DNA from: JADZAI01 sp046348585
GTDB taxonomy: Bacteria; Pseudomonadota; Alphaproteobacteria; Micropepsales; Micropepsaceae
DNA length: 64,000 nucleotides
Reading direction: 5' to 3'
NCBI GenBank assembly: GCA_046348585.1
Contig: JAXMDZ010000001.1
Span: forward strand, 62,001 to 126,000
The position numbers and the translations under genes were made by a program. The notes under the pieces were generated by a model, which saw nothing but the letters and a program-made list of their open reading frames with translations, searched no databases and was not told where the DNA came from. Positions within the stretch are counted from its first letter, which is position 1. Each line of letters begins with the position of its first letter. This document shows, in pieces, positions 46,661-56,368 of this stretch.

Positions 46661-48022
46661 GACTGCGCCTCCCGTCTGACATTGTCGGGCGAGGTGCCGC
46701 CGAGGCTGGCGCGGCTGGCGACCGAGGCCTCCACGCTCAGCACGTCGAAGACCCCGGCCCCGATGCGCGGCTCCACCTTCTGCATCTCGGCGAGGCTGAG
46801 GGCGGACAGATCGACGCCCTTCTGCTCGGCCGCCTTCACCAGCCGCCCGGTGACGTGATGGGCCTCGCGGAACGGCATCTTCAGATGCACGACCAGCCAG
46901 TCGGCGAGATCGGTGGCGGTGGCGAACCCGGCCGAGGCCGCCGCCTTCATCCGCCCGGCATCGACGCTCATGTCGGCGACCATGCCGGTCAGCGCCGCGA
47001 GGCAGAGGCTCAGCGTGTCGGCGGCGGCGAACACCGCCTCCTTGTCCTCCTGCATGTCCTTGGCGTAGGCGAGCGGCAGCGCCTTCATCACGGTCATCAG
47101 GCCGATCGTCGCGCCGATCACCCGCCCGGTCTTGCCGCGCACCAGTTCGGCGGCGTCGGGGTTGCGCTTCTGCGGCATGATCGAGGAACCGGTCGAGAAG
47201 CGGTCCGACAGGCGCACGAAGCCGAACTGCGCGGTCGACCAGACGACGATCTCCTCGGCGAGGCGCGACATGTGGACCGCGAGGATCGACCCGGCGGCGA
47301 GGAACTCCATGGCGAAGTCGCGCGAGGAAACGGCGTCGAGCGAATTGCGCATCGGCCGCGCGAAGCCGAGCGCCGCGGCGGTCATCGCCCGGTCGATGGG
47401 GAACGAGGTCCCGGCGAGCGCCGCCGCGCCAGCAGGCTTTCGTTCAGCCGCGCCCGCGCGCGTCGGCGAAGGCGGCCGCGGTCGCGCTCGAGGAACATCT
47501 CGACGAAGGCGAGGCAGTGATGGCCGAAGGTCACCGGCTGCAGGCGCTCTGCATATGGGTGAAGCCCGGCATCACCGCCCCGGCATGGGCGAGCGCCTTG
47601 TCGGCGAGCGCCGCCATCAACTCGCCCACCTGGCCGTGGATGGCGTCGATGGCGTCGCGCACCCACGGGCGGAAATCGGTCGCCACCTGATCGTTGCGCG
47701 AGCGCGCGGTGTGCAGCCGCCCGGCCGCCGGGCCGATCAGTTCGGCGAGGCAGACCTCCACGTTCGTGTGGATATCCTCATAGGCCTCGCGGAACGGGAA
47801 GCGGCCCTCGCGGATCTCGACCGCGACCGCGTTCAGCCCCTGGATGGCGCTTGAATCTTCGGCCGAAATCAGGCCTGTCGCTTCGCGTAGGCCATGGGCG
47901 AGCGAGCCTTCGATGTCCTGTTTGGCCAGACGGCGATCAGATCCGATGGAGACGTTGATCGCCGCCATCACTTCATCCGGACCGGCGGCGAAACGGCCGC
48001 CCCGCATATCGTTCGCGCTCAC
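46633..48022 (-). CDS. argH: Argininosuccinate lyase, broken by several indels
   Basis: Splits argininosuccinate into arginine and fumarate. The C-terminal 250 residues are clean (47385 down to 46633) and include the signature GSSIMPQKRNPDAAEL. The N-terminal part lies in another frame from GTG at 48022 (MSANDMRGGRFAAGP) through DVHTNVE-like and RSRNDQVATD to GFTHMQ at about 47560. Between these, over about 170 bases, at least three frame changes break the expected RAQPVTFGHH, EMF, RARLNE and AGTSFPIDR segments; each can be read in a different frame. The lesions lie in GC runs and a GGG run looks shortened. It marks the left edge of the error-rich part of the window. Likely functional in the organism. 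Confidence 0.85.
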
Positions 48023-48028
48023 GGCCGC

Positions 48029-48618
48029 GGTATACCCTGGAAAATAGCCGCGCTGGCAGGGGTTCTGCTCGGTCTCTGCGTCGCGCTCCTGGTATTCACC
48101 ATGGAGGACGGCGGCGGACAATCTGGATCTCCCGCGCCCGCCCTGGCAGCTGACGGCAAGCCGCTCTTCGCCCGCTCGGACGAGGCGCGCGAAGTGCAAC
48201 GACGCCTTCCGTGACGGCAAGGGGGCGGAGATCCGCTTCGCCGATTTCAAGGGCCGCCCGCTGCTGGTCAATTTCTGGGCGACCTGGTGCGCGCCCTGCG
48301 CCAGCGAGCTGCCCTCGCTCGCCCGGCTCGCCGCCGCCTCGGCCCGGACGACCCGCTGGTCATCGCCGTCAGCCTCGACCGCGAGGGCGGCCGCCCGATC
48401 CCGGACTTCCTGAAAGAGGTCGGGGCCGGCGCGCTCGAACCCTATACCGACCCGGCCAAGGCGCTGATGCGCGGCTTCCGCATCGCCGGACTGCCGACCA
48501 CCGTGCTGATCGGGGCCGACGGCGTCGAGATCGCCCGCCACGAAGGCGAGGCCGAATGGGACAGCCCCGCCGTCCGCGCCGCCATCGGCAAGGCGCTCGG
48601 AAAGCAGCCGCCGACTGA
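48029..48618 (+). CDS. TlpA-like thiol-disulphide protein, frameshifted
   Basis: Periplasmic thioredoxin-fold protein. N-terminal membrane anchor (WKIAALAGVLLGLCVALLVF, about 48038-48100), then a linker and the TlpA domain with FADFKGRPLLVNFWATWCAPC, whose WCAPC is the redox pair, followed after a frame break by VIAVSLDREGGRPIPDFL and LPTTVLIGADGVE (cis-Pro before T). At least two frame changes (about 48195 and 48340) and no clear start codon. Divergent from argH, a frequent alphaproteobacterial arrangement. The end is set at the TGA reached in the frame giving a short tail. Confidence 0.75.
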
Positions 48619-48640
48619 CCGGCCGCTTCCGCCCGCTGTC

Positions 48641-48751
48641 ATGGTCCGCGCCGACGGACCATCCACGGCGTCCCCAACCCTCATGGCCGCCCTTGAGGCG
48701 GCCATCCAGACCGGCGCACCGTCGAAGACTGTCAAAATCCGCGCAGGCGGA
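48641..48751. repeat. Three-hairpin intergenic element
   Basis: Three consecutive inverted repeats after tlpA: eight-base arms 48641-48648 and 48655-48662; nine-base perfect arms 48683-48691 and 48697-48705 with a 5-base loop; five-base arms 48738-48742 and 48747-48751. The first and third are followed by nearly the same sequence (CGGACCATCCAC), so the block looks like a partial direct duplication. It lies between convergent genes and may terminate transcription both ways or be a repeat-family member. Confidence 0.5.
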
Positions 48752-48769
48752 CCATCCACAGCTTGAAAC

Positions 48770-49394
48770 GCCCTGAATGCTCGCGCCGCCCTCGGGCGAC
48801 CAGCCGCCGCGCCATTCCTCGAAATCGACGACGAAGGTCGGCCCGCCATTGTCGAAGAACCAGGTGTCGACCGCGAAGCGTTCGCCGGTCGCGGTCTCCA
48901 CGATGGTCGCCGTCGCGTGCTCGATGCCGAGCGTGCCATAGGGCAGGCCGCGCATCCGCGCCTCGCCGACGGTGGCCAGAATTCCAGGAACCCCGACGCC
49001 TGCATCATCTGCAGCGCGACCGTCGTGTTAACCCGCCTCGGCATAACAGTCGAGTTGGCCGGCGCCGAAGTCGATGAGGCCCGAACCGCCGACATCCTTG
49101 TCGGTGCCGTCCTTCGGCCCGGCGATCTGCTCGAAGCGCGTGATCGCCGCGGCGATGCGGCGGCGTTCGTCGGCGGCGTCGGTGGTGCCCGCGAAGAACG
49201 CGCCGATCTCGGCCCATTCGGCGTCGCTGAACACCATGCCGTATCGGGCCGCAGCCGAAGCGGTTGCAATGGGTGAAGCGCTTGGTCGGCTGGTTGTCGT
49301 GCCTGGAGGTCTTGGTGACGTCGTAGGGCGTTGCGCAGGCGGCGAGCAGCAGCGCGGCGAGCAGCAGGACGGCGAACGGCCGGAAATTGCGCAC
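48770..49394 (-). CDS. Hypothetical lipoprotein, frameshifted
   Basis: Reconstructed over three frames. Starts with GTG at 49394: RNFRPFAVLLLAALLLAACATPYDV, a lipobox (LLAAC) after a short signal. The middle (49237-49030) contains MVFSDAEWAEIGAFFAGT and IAAAITRFEQIAGPKDGTDKDVGGSG, with a Cys/Asp segment LIDFGAGQLDCYAEA. The end (about 48955-48790) has LPYGTLGIEHATATIVET and TWFFDNGGPTFVVDFEEWRGGW. It looks like a conserved hypothetical of unknown function. The C-terminal boundary is uncertain, as the frame runs on without a stop. It follows the next-listed gene by two bases on the same strand. Confidence 0.55.
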
Positions 49395-49396
49395 GG

Positions 49397-49985
49397 TCAA
49401 TCGCCCAGCATCTGGATGCGGTAGACGCCCTCGGTGCCGATCGGCTCGATCGTCCCCGTCGAAAGGCTCACCTTGGCGGCGGCGACGATGCCTTCGGCAT
49501 AGAGTTCCTTGTCGTGCGGCACCTTGGCGAAATCGACGACGCCGATCACCAGTTCGGTCTCCGACACATAGGCTTCGAAATCCGCGCCGAGACCGCACGA
49601 ATAGGCGGGGCCCATCTTCTCGCGGTCGCCCGGAAAGCTCATGAAGCTATGGATCGTCCAGGCCGCGACGCCGTCCGGCTCGCGGTGGCGGAAGGTCTCG
49701 GTGGCGATCGCCAGGCGCTCGGCGCTCGTATAGTAGGCGAACGATTTGAGCTCGTCGCTCACGCACATGCCGCCGTCGTTGCGCCAGCCCTCGACCAGCA
49801 ATTCGCCGCTCTCCGGCACGCGCCCGACATACTGGACCCCGGCCATCGCGGTTTCCTCGCGCCAGCCGCTCTCCGCGGGGGCGGGGGCGGGCGTCGGCGC
49901 GGGCTTGGGCTGGCGGAAGCGGCGGAGGCGTCGTCCTGGCCGTCAGGACGGCGAAGGCGGCGGCGAGGATTGCGGCGTGCGTCAT
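49397..49985 (-). CDS. Hypothetical exported protein, frameshifted once
   Basis: Signal peptide from the ATG at 49985 (MTHAAILAAAFAVLTA), then a frame change near 49920 into a Pro/Ala-rich linker (KPAPTPAPAPAES) and a clean 149-residue domain from MAGVQYVGRVPESGELLVEGW to EGVYRIQMLGD, 49846 down to 49397. The domain has Tyr/Ser-rich strands (DELKSFAYYTSAERLAIA) and HSFMSFPGDREKMGPAYSCG. No family recognised. Overlaps nothing; the lipoprotein gene begins two bases after its stop, so the two are likely an operon. Confidence 0.55.
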
Positions 49986-50033
49986 GGCGGGCAAAATGGC
50001 ACGGTCCGCCCCGGTCCAGCAACATCGCCCCCC

Positions 50034-51005
50034 ATGTCGTTCGCCAAGGCCGCCGAAATGATCGAGCTGGCGACGCCTGCGCCTCGCGGCCAGGCGCATC
50101 ACGCTCGACGACGTGACGGCGCGCTTCGGCGGCTTTGTACCGCACGGCGCAGCGCATGCTGCACCGGATGGAGGAGGTGTTCCCGACACTCCGCACCCGC
50201 ACCGACCCCGAGGGCCGCAAGCGCTGGGTGCTGGCGACGGCGCGCTGCGCGACCTGGATGACGCTGACGCCGGAGGAACTGGCGGCGCTCGACGTCGCGG
50301 CGGCGCTGGCCAGGCGGACAGAGCGTCGAGGCGGCGGCGCTGACCCGGCTCAAGGACAAGATCCTGGCGCTGGTGCCGCGCGACCGGCAAGCCGTCTTGA
50401 GACCGACCACGAGGCGCTGCTCGACGCGCAGGGCTTCGTCGCCCGCCCCGGCCCGCGCCCCAAGGCGACGCAGGGTCGCCGAGGACGCCGTCGGAGGCGA
50501 TCAAGGCCTGCCGCATCGTCGAGATCGAATACCGTCTGCGACGCGGGCCGCCGACCGTGTCGCGCGTCATGCCCTGGCGGCCTGCTCGCCGGCATCCGCC
50601 GCTATCTGGTGGTGCGCTCGGTCAACCGGCCGCACGACGCGCCCTGCTGCGCGCCGTCGACCGCATCGCCGCCGCGCGCCCTCACCGACGCGAGGGCTTC
50701 CGCCCGCGACGAAAGCTTCGATCTCGCCGCCTTCGCGCGGCGCTCGTTCGGGGCCTTCCAGAGTCCTGAGGAATACGGCGAGGTCGTCTGGCGCTTCACG
50801 CCGGAGGCCGCCGACACGGCCCGCGACTTCGTCTTCCACCCCGACCAGGTGCCGACCGGCGAGCCGGACGGATCGCTGACCGTGCGCTTCACCGCCTGGC
50901 CATCTCGAAATGGCCTACCACATGTGGGGCGACCGCGTCGAGGTGCCGCCCCGGCGGCCCTGCGCGACAGGGCCGCCCACCGCCCTCATCGGCCGGCAAT
51001 GCCCG
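50034..51005 (+). CDS. WYL-domain transcriptional regulator, frameshifted
   Basis: Reconstructed N-terminal HTH: MSFAKAAEMIELA, then YRTAQRMLHRMEEVFPTL with DPEGRKRWVL (wing) in the DeoR/WYL style. After several frame changes, the WYL-type core (KACRIVEIEYRLR) and a C-terminal part with LAAFARRSFGAFQSPEEYGEVVWRFTPEAADTARDFVFHPDQVPTGEPDGSLTVRFTA, the usual WCX extension, then GDRVEV. At least four frame changes. Such proteins bind DNA and a small ligand or single-stranded DNA, and often control defence or repair genes, but none is next to it here. The end is approximate. Confidence 0.7.
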
Positions 51006-51056
51006 GACCAGCACAAGCCTCTCCCGCCGTCCTCACCCCGAAGGAACTCCGCCCCT

Positions 51057-51100
51057 CCTCATCCTGAGGAGGCCGCAAAGCGGCCGTCTCGAAGGACGCA
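51057..51100. repeat. Palindromic REP-like extragenic element
   Basis: Two adjacent hairpins, CCTCA-TCC-TGAGG (51057-51069) and GGCCGC-AAA-GCGGCC (51071-51085), followed by GTCTCGAAGGACG. I recall this layout from very many intergenic repeats in alphaproteobacterial genomes, where the flanks (CTCATCC ... GGATGAG) pair to make a larger palindrome; here the right flank is altered. Sits between the ends of the WYL gene and the EAL gene, both pointing towards it. Confidence 0.7.
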
Positions 51101-51161
51101 CGGCCTGACCCACCGCGCACAAAGAGAAATGCGGAAGAAAACCCCGGCTGGGTGCGCCTCG

Positions 51162-52904
51162 TCAGCAGCGGATTCCAGGGCGCAGCCATGTCGGCCGCGC
51201 CGTAGAGCCATGCCCTGGAACTTGTCCGCGCCCAGCGCCTTGCAGCAGCGTCGCCTCTTCCTTGGTGCTGACCCATTCGGCGACGACTTCAAGGTTGAAG
51301 GTCTTGGCGAGCGAGACCAGCGTGCGCACGAAGGCCTGGTTGTCAGGCCGCGCCGCGATGCCTTTGACGAACGAGCCGTCGATCTTGACGCAGTTGAGGT
51401 CGAGCGTCTGGAGATTGCGGAACGAGGTGTAGCCCGCTCCGAAATCGTCGATGGCGACGCGGCAGCCCGCGGCGCGCAGTTGCTGGACGGCGGATGCCGT
51501 CGATGTCGTGCAGCGCCGCGGTCTCCGTCACCTCGATGGTGAGGCGCGAGGTCAGCGAGCGGTCGCCGGCGAGATAGGCGTTGAAGGTGTGCATCCACAT
51601 CTCGTCGCCGACATTCATGCCCGAGACGTTGACGCCCAGCTTCAGCGCGGGCGCGCGGAGCGCCACTTCGTGGCGAGTTCCAGCACGCGGCGGTCGAGAT
51701 CGCGCACCAGGCCCAGTTCCTCGGCCGCCGGGTCGCCGGCCGAACAGCGAGCCGTCCTCGCGCAGCATGCGGATCAGCGCCTCGTAGGATCTGCGCGCCT
51801 GGTGCGGGCGCAGACGATGGGCTGATAGGCGAGGCGGAAACGGTCGGCCTTCAGCGCCGCGCAGATGATCTGGGCGCCGGTGTTGGCCTTGTGCTTCAGG
51901 GCCGCCCTCGCGCTCGGGCGAGGCGTCGTAGATGGCGAGGCTGGAGCGGCCGGGTCGCTGGCGAGCGAGCGGCGGCGCGTCCTCGGCCCGCATCAGGGCG
52001 ATTTCCGAAGTCGTCGCGCCGCTCGGCAGCGCAGCGCGCTCATCGAGACGGTGGCGGCGATCGGGCCGCCGCCGGTCGGGATCATGCTTTCCTGCACCGC
52101 CTCGCGCAGCCGCGCCGCCTGGGTGCGGATCTGGTCGCGCTCGCAGTCGAGCAGCAGGATGGCGACCTTGTTGCCGCCGACCCGGCCGAGCGCCCCGCCG
52201 TCGGGGCCGAGCGCCGCGGCGAGGCGGCGCGTCGTCGCGGCGATCACCTCGTCGGCGACCGCCGAGGCCGTAGGAATCGTTGATCGTGCCCAGCGCGTCG
52301 ATCGAAACCATCAGCAGCGCGGCTTCGAGGCCGGCGCTCACCGCCCAGTCGATCGCCGCGTCGATGGCGTCGCGCATCTGGCCGCGGTCGAGATGGCTGG
52401 TGCGTTCGCCCTGGGCGTCGGGGCCGAACTGGGTGGTCGATAGCGTGCCGACGACGCGCTCGATGCGCCCGTCCGCGCCGCGCAGCACGATGCCGCGATC
52501 CTCGATGGCGACATAGCCGCCGGTCTTGGTGCAGCGCATAGCGGCCCGAGAAGGTCTCGCGGCCCGAGGCGTCGGCATACACCATCTTGTCGAGCGCAGC
52601 CGGGCGCCGGGACGCATCAGTGCGACGATCGCGGCGCGAGGCCGGGATTTCGGCGGCGTCGAGGTCGAACAGCTCGACCGGATTGCCCAGCCACTCGATG
52701 GCGTCGTCGCCGGCGATCCAGTCATAGGCGCACGAGGACGAGCCCATCAGCGCCAGCGCGCCGCCCAGTGCGGCGTCGCCGCCCTGCGCAGATCCTCGAC
52801 CGTTTCGAGCGCCCTGTTTCGGTGCACGTCCCACCTGCCTGCACGGCTCCGCCGCGCCGGCGAACCATGCCCTGCAAAGCGTTGAGAAACCGCCGCGCCG
52901 CCAT
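51162..52904 (-). CDS. PAS-GGDEF-EAL cyclic-di-GMP protein, frameshifted
   Basis: Start ATG at 52904 (MAARRFLNALQGM). PAS-like segment with YDWIAGDDAIEWLGNPVELFDL near 52700. GGDEF part (about 52310-52000) with VSIDALGTINDSYG and a degenerate active site reading GRVGGNKVAILL in place of RxGGDEF, so it probably does not make c-di-GMP. EAL part (about 51800-51200): SYEALIRML keeps EAL, then LGVNVSGMNV, LTIEVTETAAL, DDFG-type sequence, and ALGADKFQG near the end. These are residues required by active phosphodiesterases. At least six frame changes. It would lower c-di-GMP. The end is approximate. Confidence 0.7.
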
Positions 52905-52983
52905 CCGCGCGCAAGCCTCTGAAAAAGATGCTTAATTTCCGTTCACCCTACCGCCCGGCCCATCCCTTGCTCCGCCGCTTGTC

Positions 52984-53251
52984 ATGAGGATCAGCGGTCC
53001 CAAATCGGTACACTCGGCCCTGCGCCCAGCGCCCTGGTTCGGCGCCTGCGCCGGCGCGCGCGACCGCGATCGTCGAGTTGGCCGGCCGCCCGATCGCCTC
53101 GACTTTGCCGCCGCAGGCGCGCGGCGACGCCGCCTGCCTGACGCTGCTGATGGCGCAGAGCTACGCCGCCGCCCTGGCCGTCGCCCGCCCGGCCTATGTG
53201 CCGCTCGAGGCGCGTGGACAATGCGCCGATCTTCGGTCCGCGCCCAGCTGA
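52984..53251 (+). CDS. Short hypothetical gene, frame disturbed
   Basis: An ATG at 52984 opens a frame that changes near 53060 into one with strong G/C third-position bias: TAIVELAGRPIASTLPPQARGDAACLTLLMAQSYAAALAVARPAYVPLEAR, ending at TGA 53249-53251, or running on in a third frame. The codon bias is the only evidence of coding. No family recognised, and the indels prevent a firm start or stop. Confidence 0.3.
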
Positions 53252-53550
53252 GTTTCTTCAGGATCTCGTCGAGTTTCGCCTCGATGGCCGTGCGCGGCGC
53301 TCCAGCGCCGTATTGTGATCGGTCTTGGGCACCGGCGTCGAGATCCCGGCCCGGCTGGCGATCTCGGCGGCGGGCAGGTTGAGAAGGGCGGCGAGCAGGG
53401 CGACGTCCCCGGCTTTCAGCTCGCGCTGGTCCTTCCAGATCTCCTCCACCGCCTCGGCGTCGAGGTCCAGCATCGTGCCGATGTCCTCCTGGCGCAGATG
53501 GCGCTCCGCCAGCCGCGCGTCGAACCAGGCCTGATCGAAGAAGAGGCCAT
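53240..53550 (-). CDS. Small HTH-type protein, frameshifted
   Basis: Starts at ATG 53550, overlapping the enoyl-CoA hydratase stop (TGATG). A missing base right after the start has to be restored; then LFFDQAWFDARLAERHLRQEDIGTMLDLDAEAVEEIWKDQRELKAGDVALLAALLNLPAAEIASRAGISTPVPK is XRE-like, with a helix-turn-helix (RQEDIGTMLDLDAEAVEEIWKDQ). Another frame change near 53290 leads into a short coiled coil, AIEAKLDEILKKLS. Possibly a regulator co-translated with the hydratase gene. Confidence 0.55.
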
Positions 53551-54356
53551 CAGCGCCCCCTGGAAGACGGGCGGGCGCTTCTCCAGGAACGGCGACGCCC
53601 TCGCGGTGGTCATCGGTCTTGAAGAGGCGGCCGGTGCCGCAGCTGACCCAGGCCCCGAGTTCGGCATGGGCATAGCCCGTCCCGCGCCTCAGGCCCTCCT
53701 CATCGCCGCGACCGCGAGCGGCGGATTGGCGGCGATCCGGGCCGCGAGGCCGCCGGCCGCCGCCATCAGCCCGCCATGCGCGACGACGCGCGAGACGAGG
53801 CCGATCCTGAGCGCCTCCGCCGGCATCCATGATGTCGCCGGTGAACAGCAATTCGGCGGCCTTCTGGCCTCCACCAGCGCGGCGCGACAGGCCGCCGACA
53901 TCGGTGATGAGGCCGCGCTTGACGAAGATCTCGCCGAGCCGCGCCTGCTCGGAAGCGATGCGGATATCGGCGAACAGCGCCGTCAGGTAGCCCCAGCCGA
54001 CCGCGACGCCGTTGATCGCGGCGATCACCGGCTTGGCGCAGTCGAGCCGCCGCGGCGGCGGCGGGCGTCGTTCCAGCCTTGCCCGAGGTGAGGCGCGCGA
54101 CGCTCGCCTCCTTCGCGCCCTGGTCGTCATCGCCTTCACGTCCTCGCCGGAACAGAAGGCGGATCGCCGTTGCGACGATCGCGATGCTGACCTCCGGGTC
54201 GGCGTGGATGTGGCGGAAGGCGCTTTCCAGCTCGTCATAGGCGCGCCGGTCGAGGGCGTTGCGCACCTGCGGCCGGTCGATGGTCACGGTGGCGACGTGA
54301 CGCTGGAGCGCGTAGCGCAGCTGGGTGAAGGCTTCGGGCGGGATCGGCATGCTCAT
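53550..54356 (-). CDS. Enoyl-CoA hydratase/isomerase family protein, frameshifted
   Basis: Start ATG at 54356 (MSMPIPPEAF, a second ATG two codons on). Crotonase fold: VATVTIDRPQVRNALDRRAYDEL near the N-terminus, CSGEDVKAM (oxyanion loop), then PVIAAINGVAVGWGYLTALFADIRIASEQARLGEIFVKRGLITDVGG and a C-terminal part ending FLEKRPPVFQG. At least five frame changes. The stop is restored if one G of a five-G run near 53560 is removed. Hydrates or isomerises an enoyl-CoA; substrate unknown, but it fits the acyl-CoA metabolism of this window. Confidence 0.75.
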
Positions 54357-54416
54357 GGGAACAAGACTAGCCGCTTTCAGCCCCTTCAGCGCCGTGCGCA
54401 TTCAGCACAGCCCTCC

Positions 54417-55505
54417 ATGGACCTCTCCTGACCGCCGCCGGCGTCACCGCCGCCACTGTCAGCGCCGCGCCGCTCTTCGCGCGCGAGCTGTGGTATTTCG
54501 CCCTGCTCTCGCGCGAGCTGAAGCCCGGCAAGGTGCTGCACAAGATGCTGCTGGGCGAGCCGGCTCACCTTCGGCTGTACCAGGGCGGGCGAGGCCTCGC
54601 GCTGCGCGACCTCTGCCCGCATCGCGGCGCGCCGCTGTCGGCGGGGCGCATGGCGGACGACACCGTCGAGTGCCCCTATCACGGCTGGCGCTTCGGCCGA
54701 CGGCGGCTGCAAGCTGATCCTCGCTGGTGGCGGGCCAGGACATCGACGCCTCGAAGATCAAGGTCCGCCGCTACTACCTCGCCGAGCGCAACGGCCTCAT
54801 CTGGATCTGGATGCCTGCGCCCGAGCGCCAGGCGATCGAGCCGGCCGAAGGTCCGCCCGAATTGCCGCTCTGAAGCGGACCAGCGCCCCGGCCTCGTCGA
54901 GCGCCAGCTCTTCCCTGCCCCATCGACCACGCCGTGGTCGGCCTGATGGACTCGGCGCACGGGCCGTTCGTCCATAACGTCTGGTGGTGGCGGCACGCCC
55001 GGCACGATCCACGAGAAGGCGAAGAAATACGGCCCTCGCGGCGCGGCTTCACGATGCTCGCCCACCCGCCCCTCGAAGAACGCCGGCCTCTACAAGCTGA
55101 TCGGCGGCCGCCTGGTCACCGAGATCGCCTTCGAACTGCCGAGCCTACGCTACGAGAAGATCGACGCCGGCAGGAAGCGTCTTCGGCTTCACCTCCTGCA
55201 CGCCGCTCACCGAGACCGAGACTGAAGTGACGCAGGTCTTCTTCTGGAACATCGGCTGGGCCGGATTGCTGCGGCCGCTGCCGGCAACCCATCGCCCGCA
55301 TCTTCCTCGGCTGGTGGACCGCCGCGTCGTGACGCTGCAGCGCGAGGGCCTCAAGCACGACCCGCGCCTGATGCTGATCCGCGACGCCGACGCCGGCGAT
55401 GTGGTACTTCCGCATCAAGAAGGAATGGATCTCCGCCCAGGCCGAGGGCCGCGCCTCGTTGAGCAATTTCGTCGGCGAAACGACCCTGCGCTGGCGCTCC
55501 TGGCG
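54417..55505 (+). CDS. Rieske [2Fe-2S] aromatic ring-hydroxylating oxygenase, frameshifted
   Basis: Begins ATG at 54417. The Rieske site is intact: CPHRGAPLS ... CPYHGWRF (C-x-H, 17 residues, C-x2-H). Then VRRYYLAERNGLIWIWMPAP in a second frame, and the non-haem iron part: DHAVVGLMDSAHGPFVHNVWWWR (Asp/His ligands of the D-x2-H-x4-H kind), followed in further frames by GFTMLAHPP, GGRLVTEIAFELPSLRY and TEVTQVFFWNIGWAG. At least eight frame changes, mostly missing C or G. An oxygenase alpha subunit, reductase partner not present here. The end is approximate. Confidence 0.72.
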
Positions 55506-55539
55506 AGCGCGCCTTGCTTTGAATGGCTGGCAGCACGAG

Positions 55540-55594
55540 GCCCGCCGTCCCATCGCGGGACGGTTCCTCGTCCTGGGGAACCGTCATGGCGGGC
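55540..55594. repeat. Three-way-junction palindrome
   Basis: A nested structure: outer arms GCCCGCC (55540-55546) and GGCGGGC (55588-55594) enclose two hairpins, CCGTCCC/GGGACGG (55545-55551, 55557-55563) and CGGTTCC/GGAACCG (55561-55567, 55577-55583). The order of stems resembles a cloverleaf without a tRNA sequence. Between the Rieske gene and the next convergent gene. It may be a repeat element or a terminator. The rest of 55505-55792 holds no gene I can support. Confidence 0.45.
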
Positions 55595-55792
55595 GACACC
55601 GGCACTGGATCGGGCGAGGCTCCCGGTCGCGGCGATTGCGCTGACCGTCGCCGCGTCGGCGCGTGTCGAGGCGGCGCGCCCGCGCCGCCTGCGCCTCACG
55701 GTGCCGCGCGTCGTCGATCATGCGGATCGTCGCGTGGCCCTCATCTACTTCATATTCTGGAGGGCCGGACAAGCAGCGGGCGCGCCGCCTCG

Positions 55793-56229
55793 TCAGCCGA
55801 CCATCGGCGGCGCGACGCCCAGATCGCGCCTTCGACGCGACGATGGTGATCGAGAACCCGGCGATCACGTCGATCACGGTCATGCAGATGATGATGAAGA
55901 AGGGCGAGGTGCCGAAGCCCTTGAATACGGGGAACGCCGATCAGCGCGACGACGCCGGACCAGAAGGTTGAGCGCGTGGTTGGCGATCGAGTTCGCCGTG
56001 GTGACGGTGGATTTCAGGATCTCGACGAAGAGCAGGACCAGAGAGACCACGATGAAGAGGTCGCCACGGTGAACTTCCAGGCGCCGCCCGAGAACAGGCC
56101 GATCTCGATGCCCTTGTTGAGGAAGCCGGTCATGCCGGCGTCGACCAGGCTGGAATCGCCCGCCACCAGCACGAGGATGTTGTAGACGATGACGCCGAGC
56201 GCCAGCAGCGGAAACACCTGAATCAGCAT
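55793..56229 (-). CDS. Small membrane protein, frameshifted
   Basis: Start ATG at 56229: MLIQVFPLLALGVIVYNILVLVAG, then SLVDAGMTGFLNKGIEIGLFSGGAWKFTV, GDLFIVVSLVLLFVEILKSTVTTANSIANHALNLLV and a last helix after frame changes ending near FSITIVASK and GVAPPMVG, with TGA at 55793-55795. Four membrane helices, about 145 residues. Two frame changes (about 55950 and 55830). Resembles uncharacterised alphaproteobacterial membrane proteins. Function unknown. Confidence 0.6.
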
Positions 56230-56332
56230 CGCGACCTCCCGAGGCGGCGCGCCGTCGCGCCGGATCGGCCTCCTTATACACCGTGCGCGGGGCCGGGCGC
56301 ATGTAGCGGCCGCACTTTCCCGCCCGGTCCCC

Positions 56333-56367
56333 TTGACATCGCTTCCATATTTCCATAATTGTGGAAA
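56333..56367 (+). promoter_or_regulatory. ars promoter and ArsR operator
   Basis: TTGACA at 56333-56338 (consensus -35), with CATAAT at 56354-56359 as a weak -10 at short spacing. Overlapping the -10 is a perfect inverted repeat TTTCCA-TAATTG-TGGAAA (56350-56367), in an AT-rich island ending 2 bases before the arsR ATG. It is the position and symmetry expected of an ArsR site, giving autorepression relieved by arsenite. Confidence 0.75.
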
Positions 56368-56368
56368 C

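Noticed and set aside
50986..51276. Minus-strand ORF through the REP-like repeat, reading as a C-terminal extension of the EAL protein
   Set aside because: The frame depends on the palindrome and on an indel; domain homology ends before it.
55593..55792. Short plus- or minus-strand gene between the Rieske and membrane genes
   Set aside because: A weak coding bias exists, but there is no start, family or ribosome site that can be defended.
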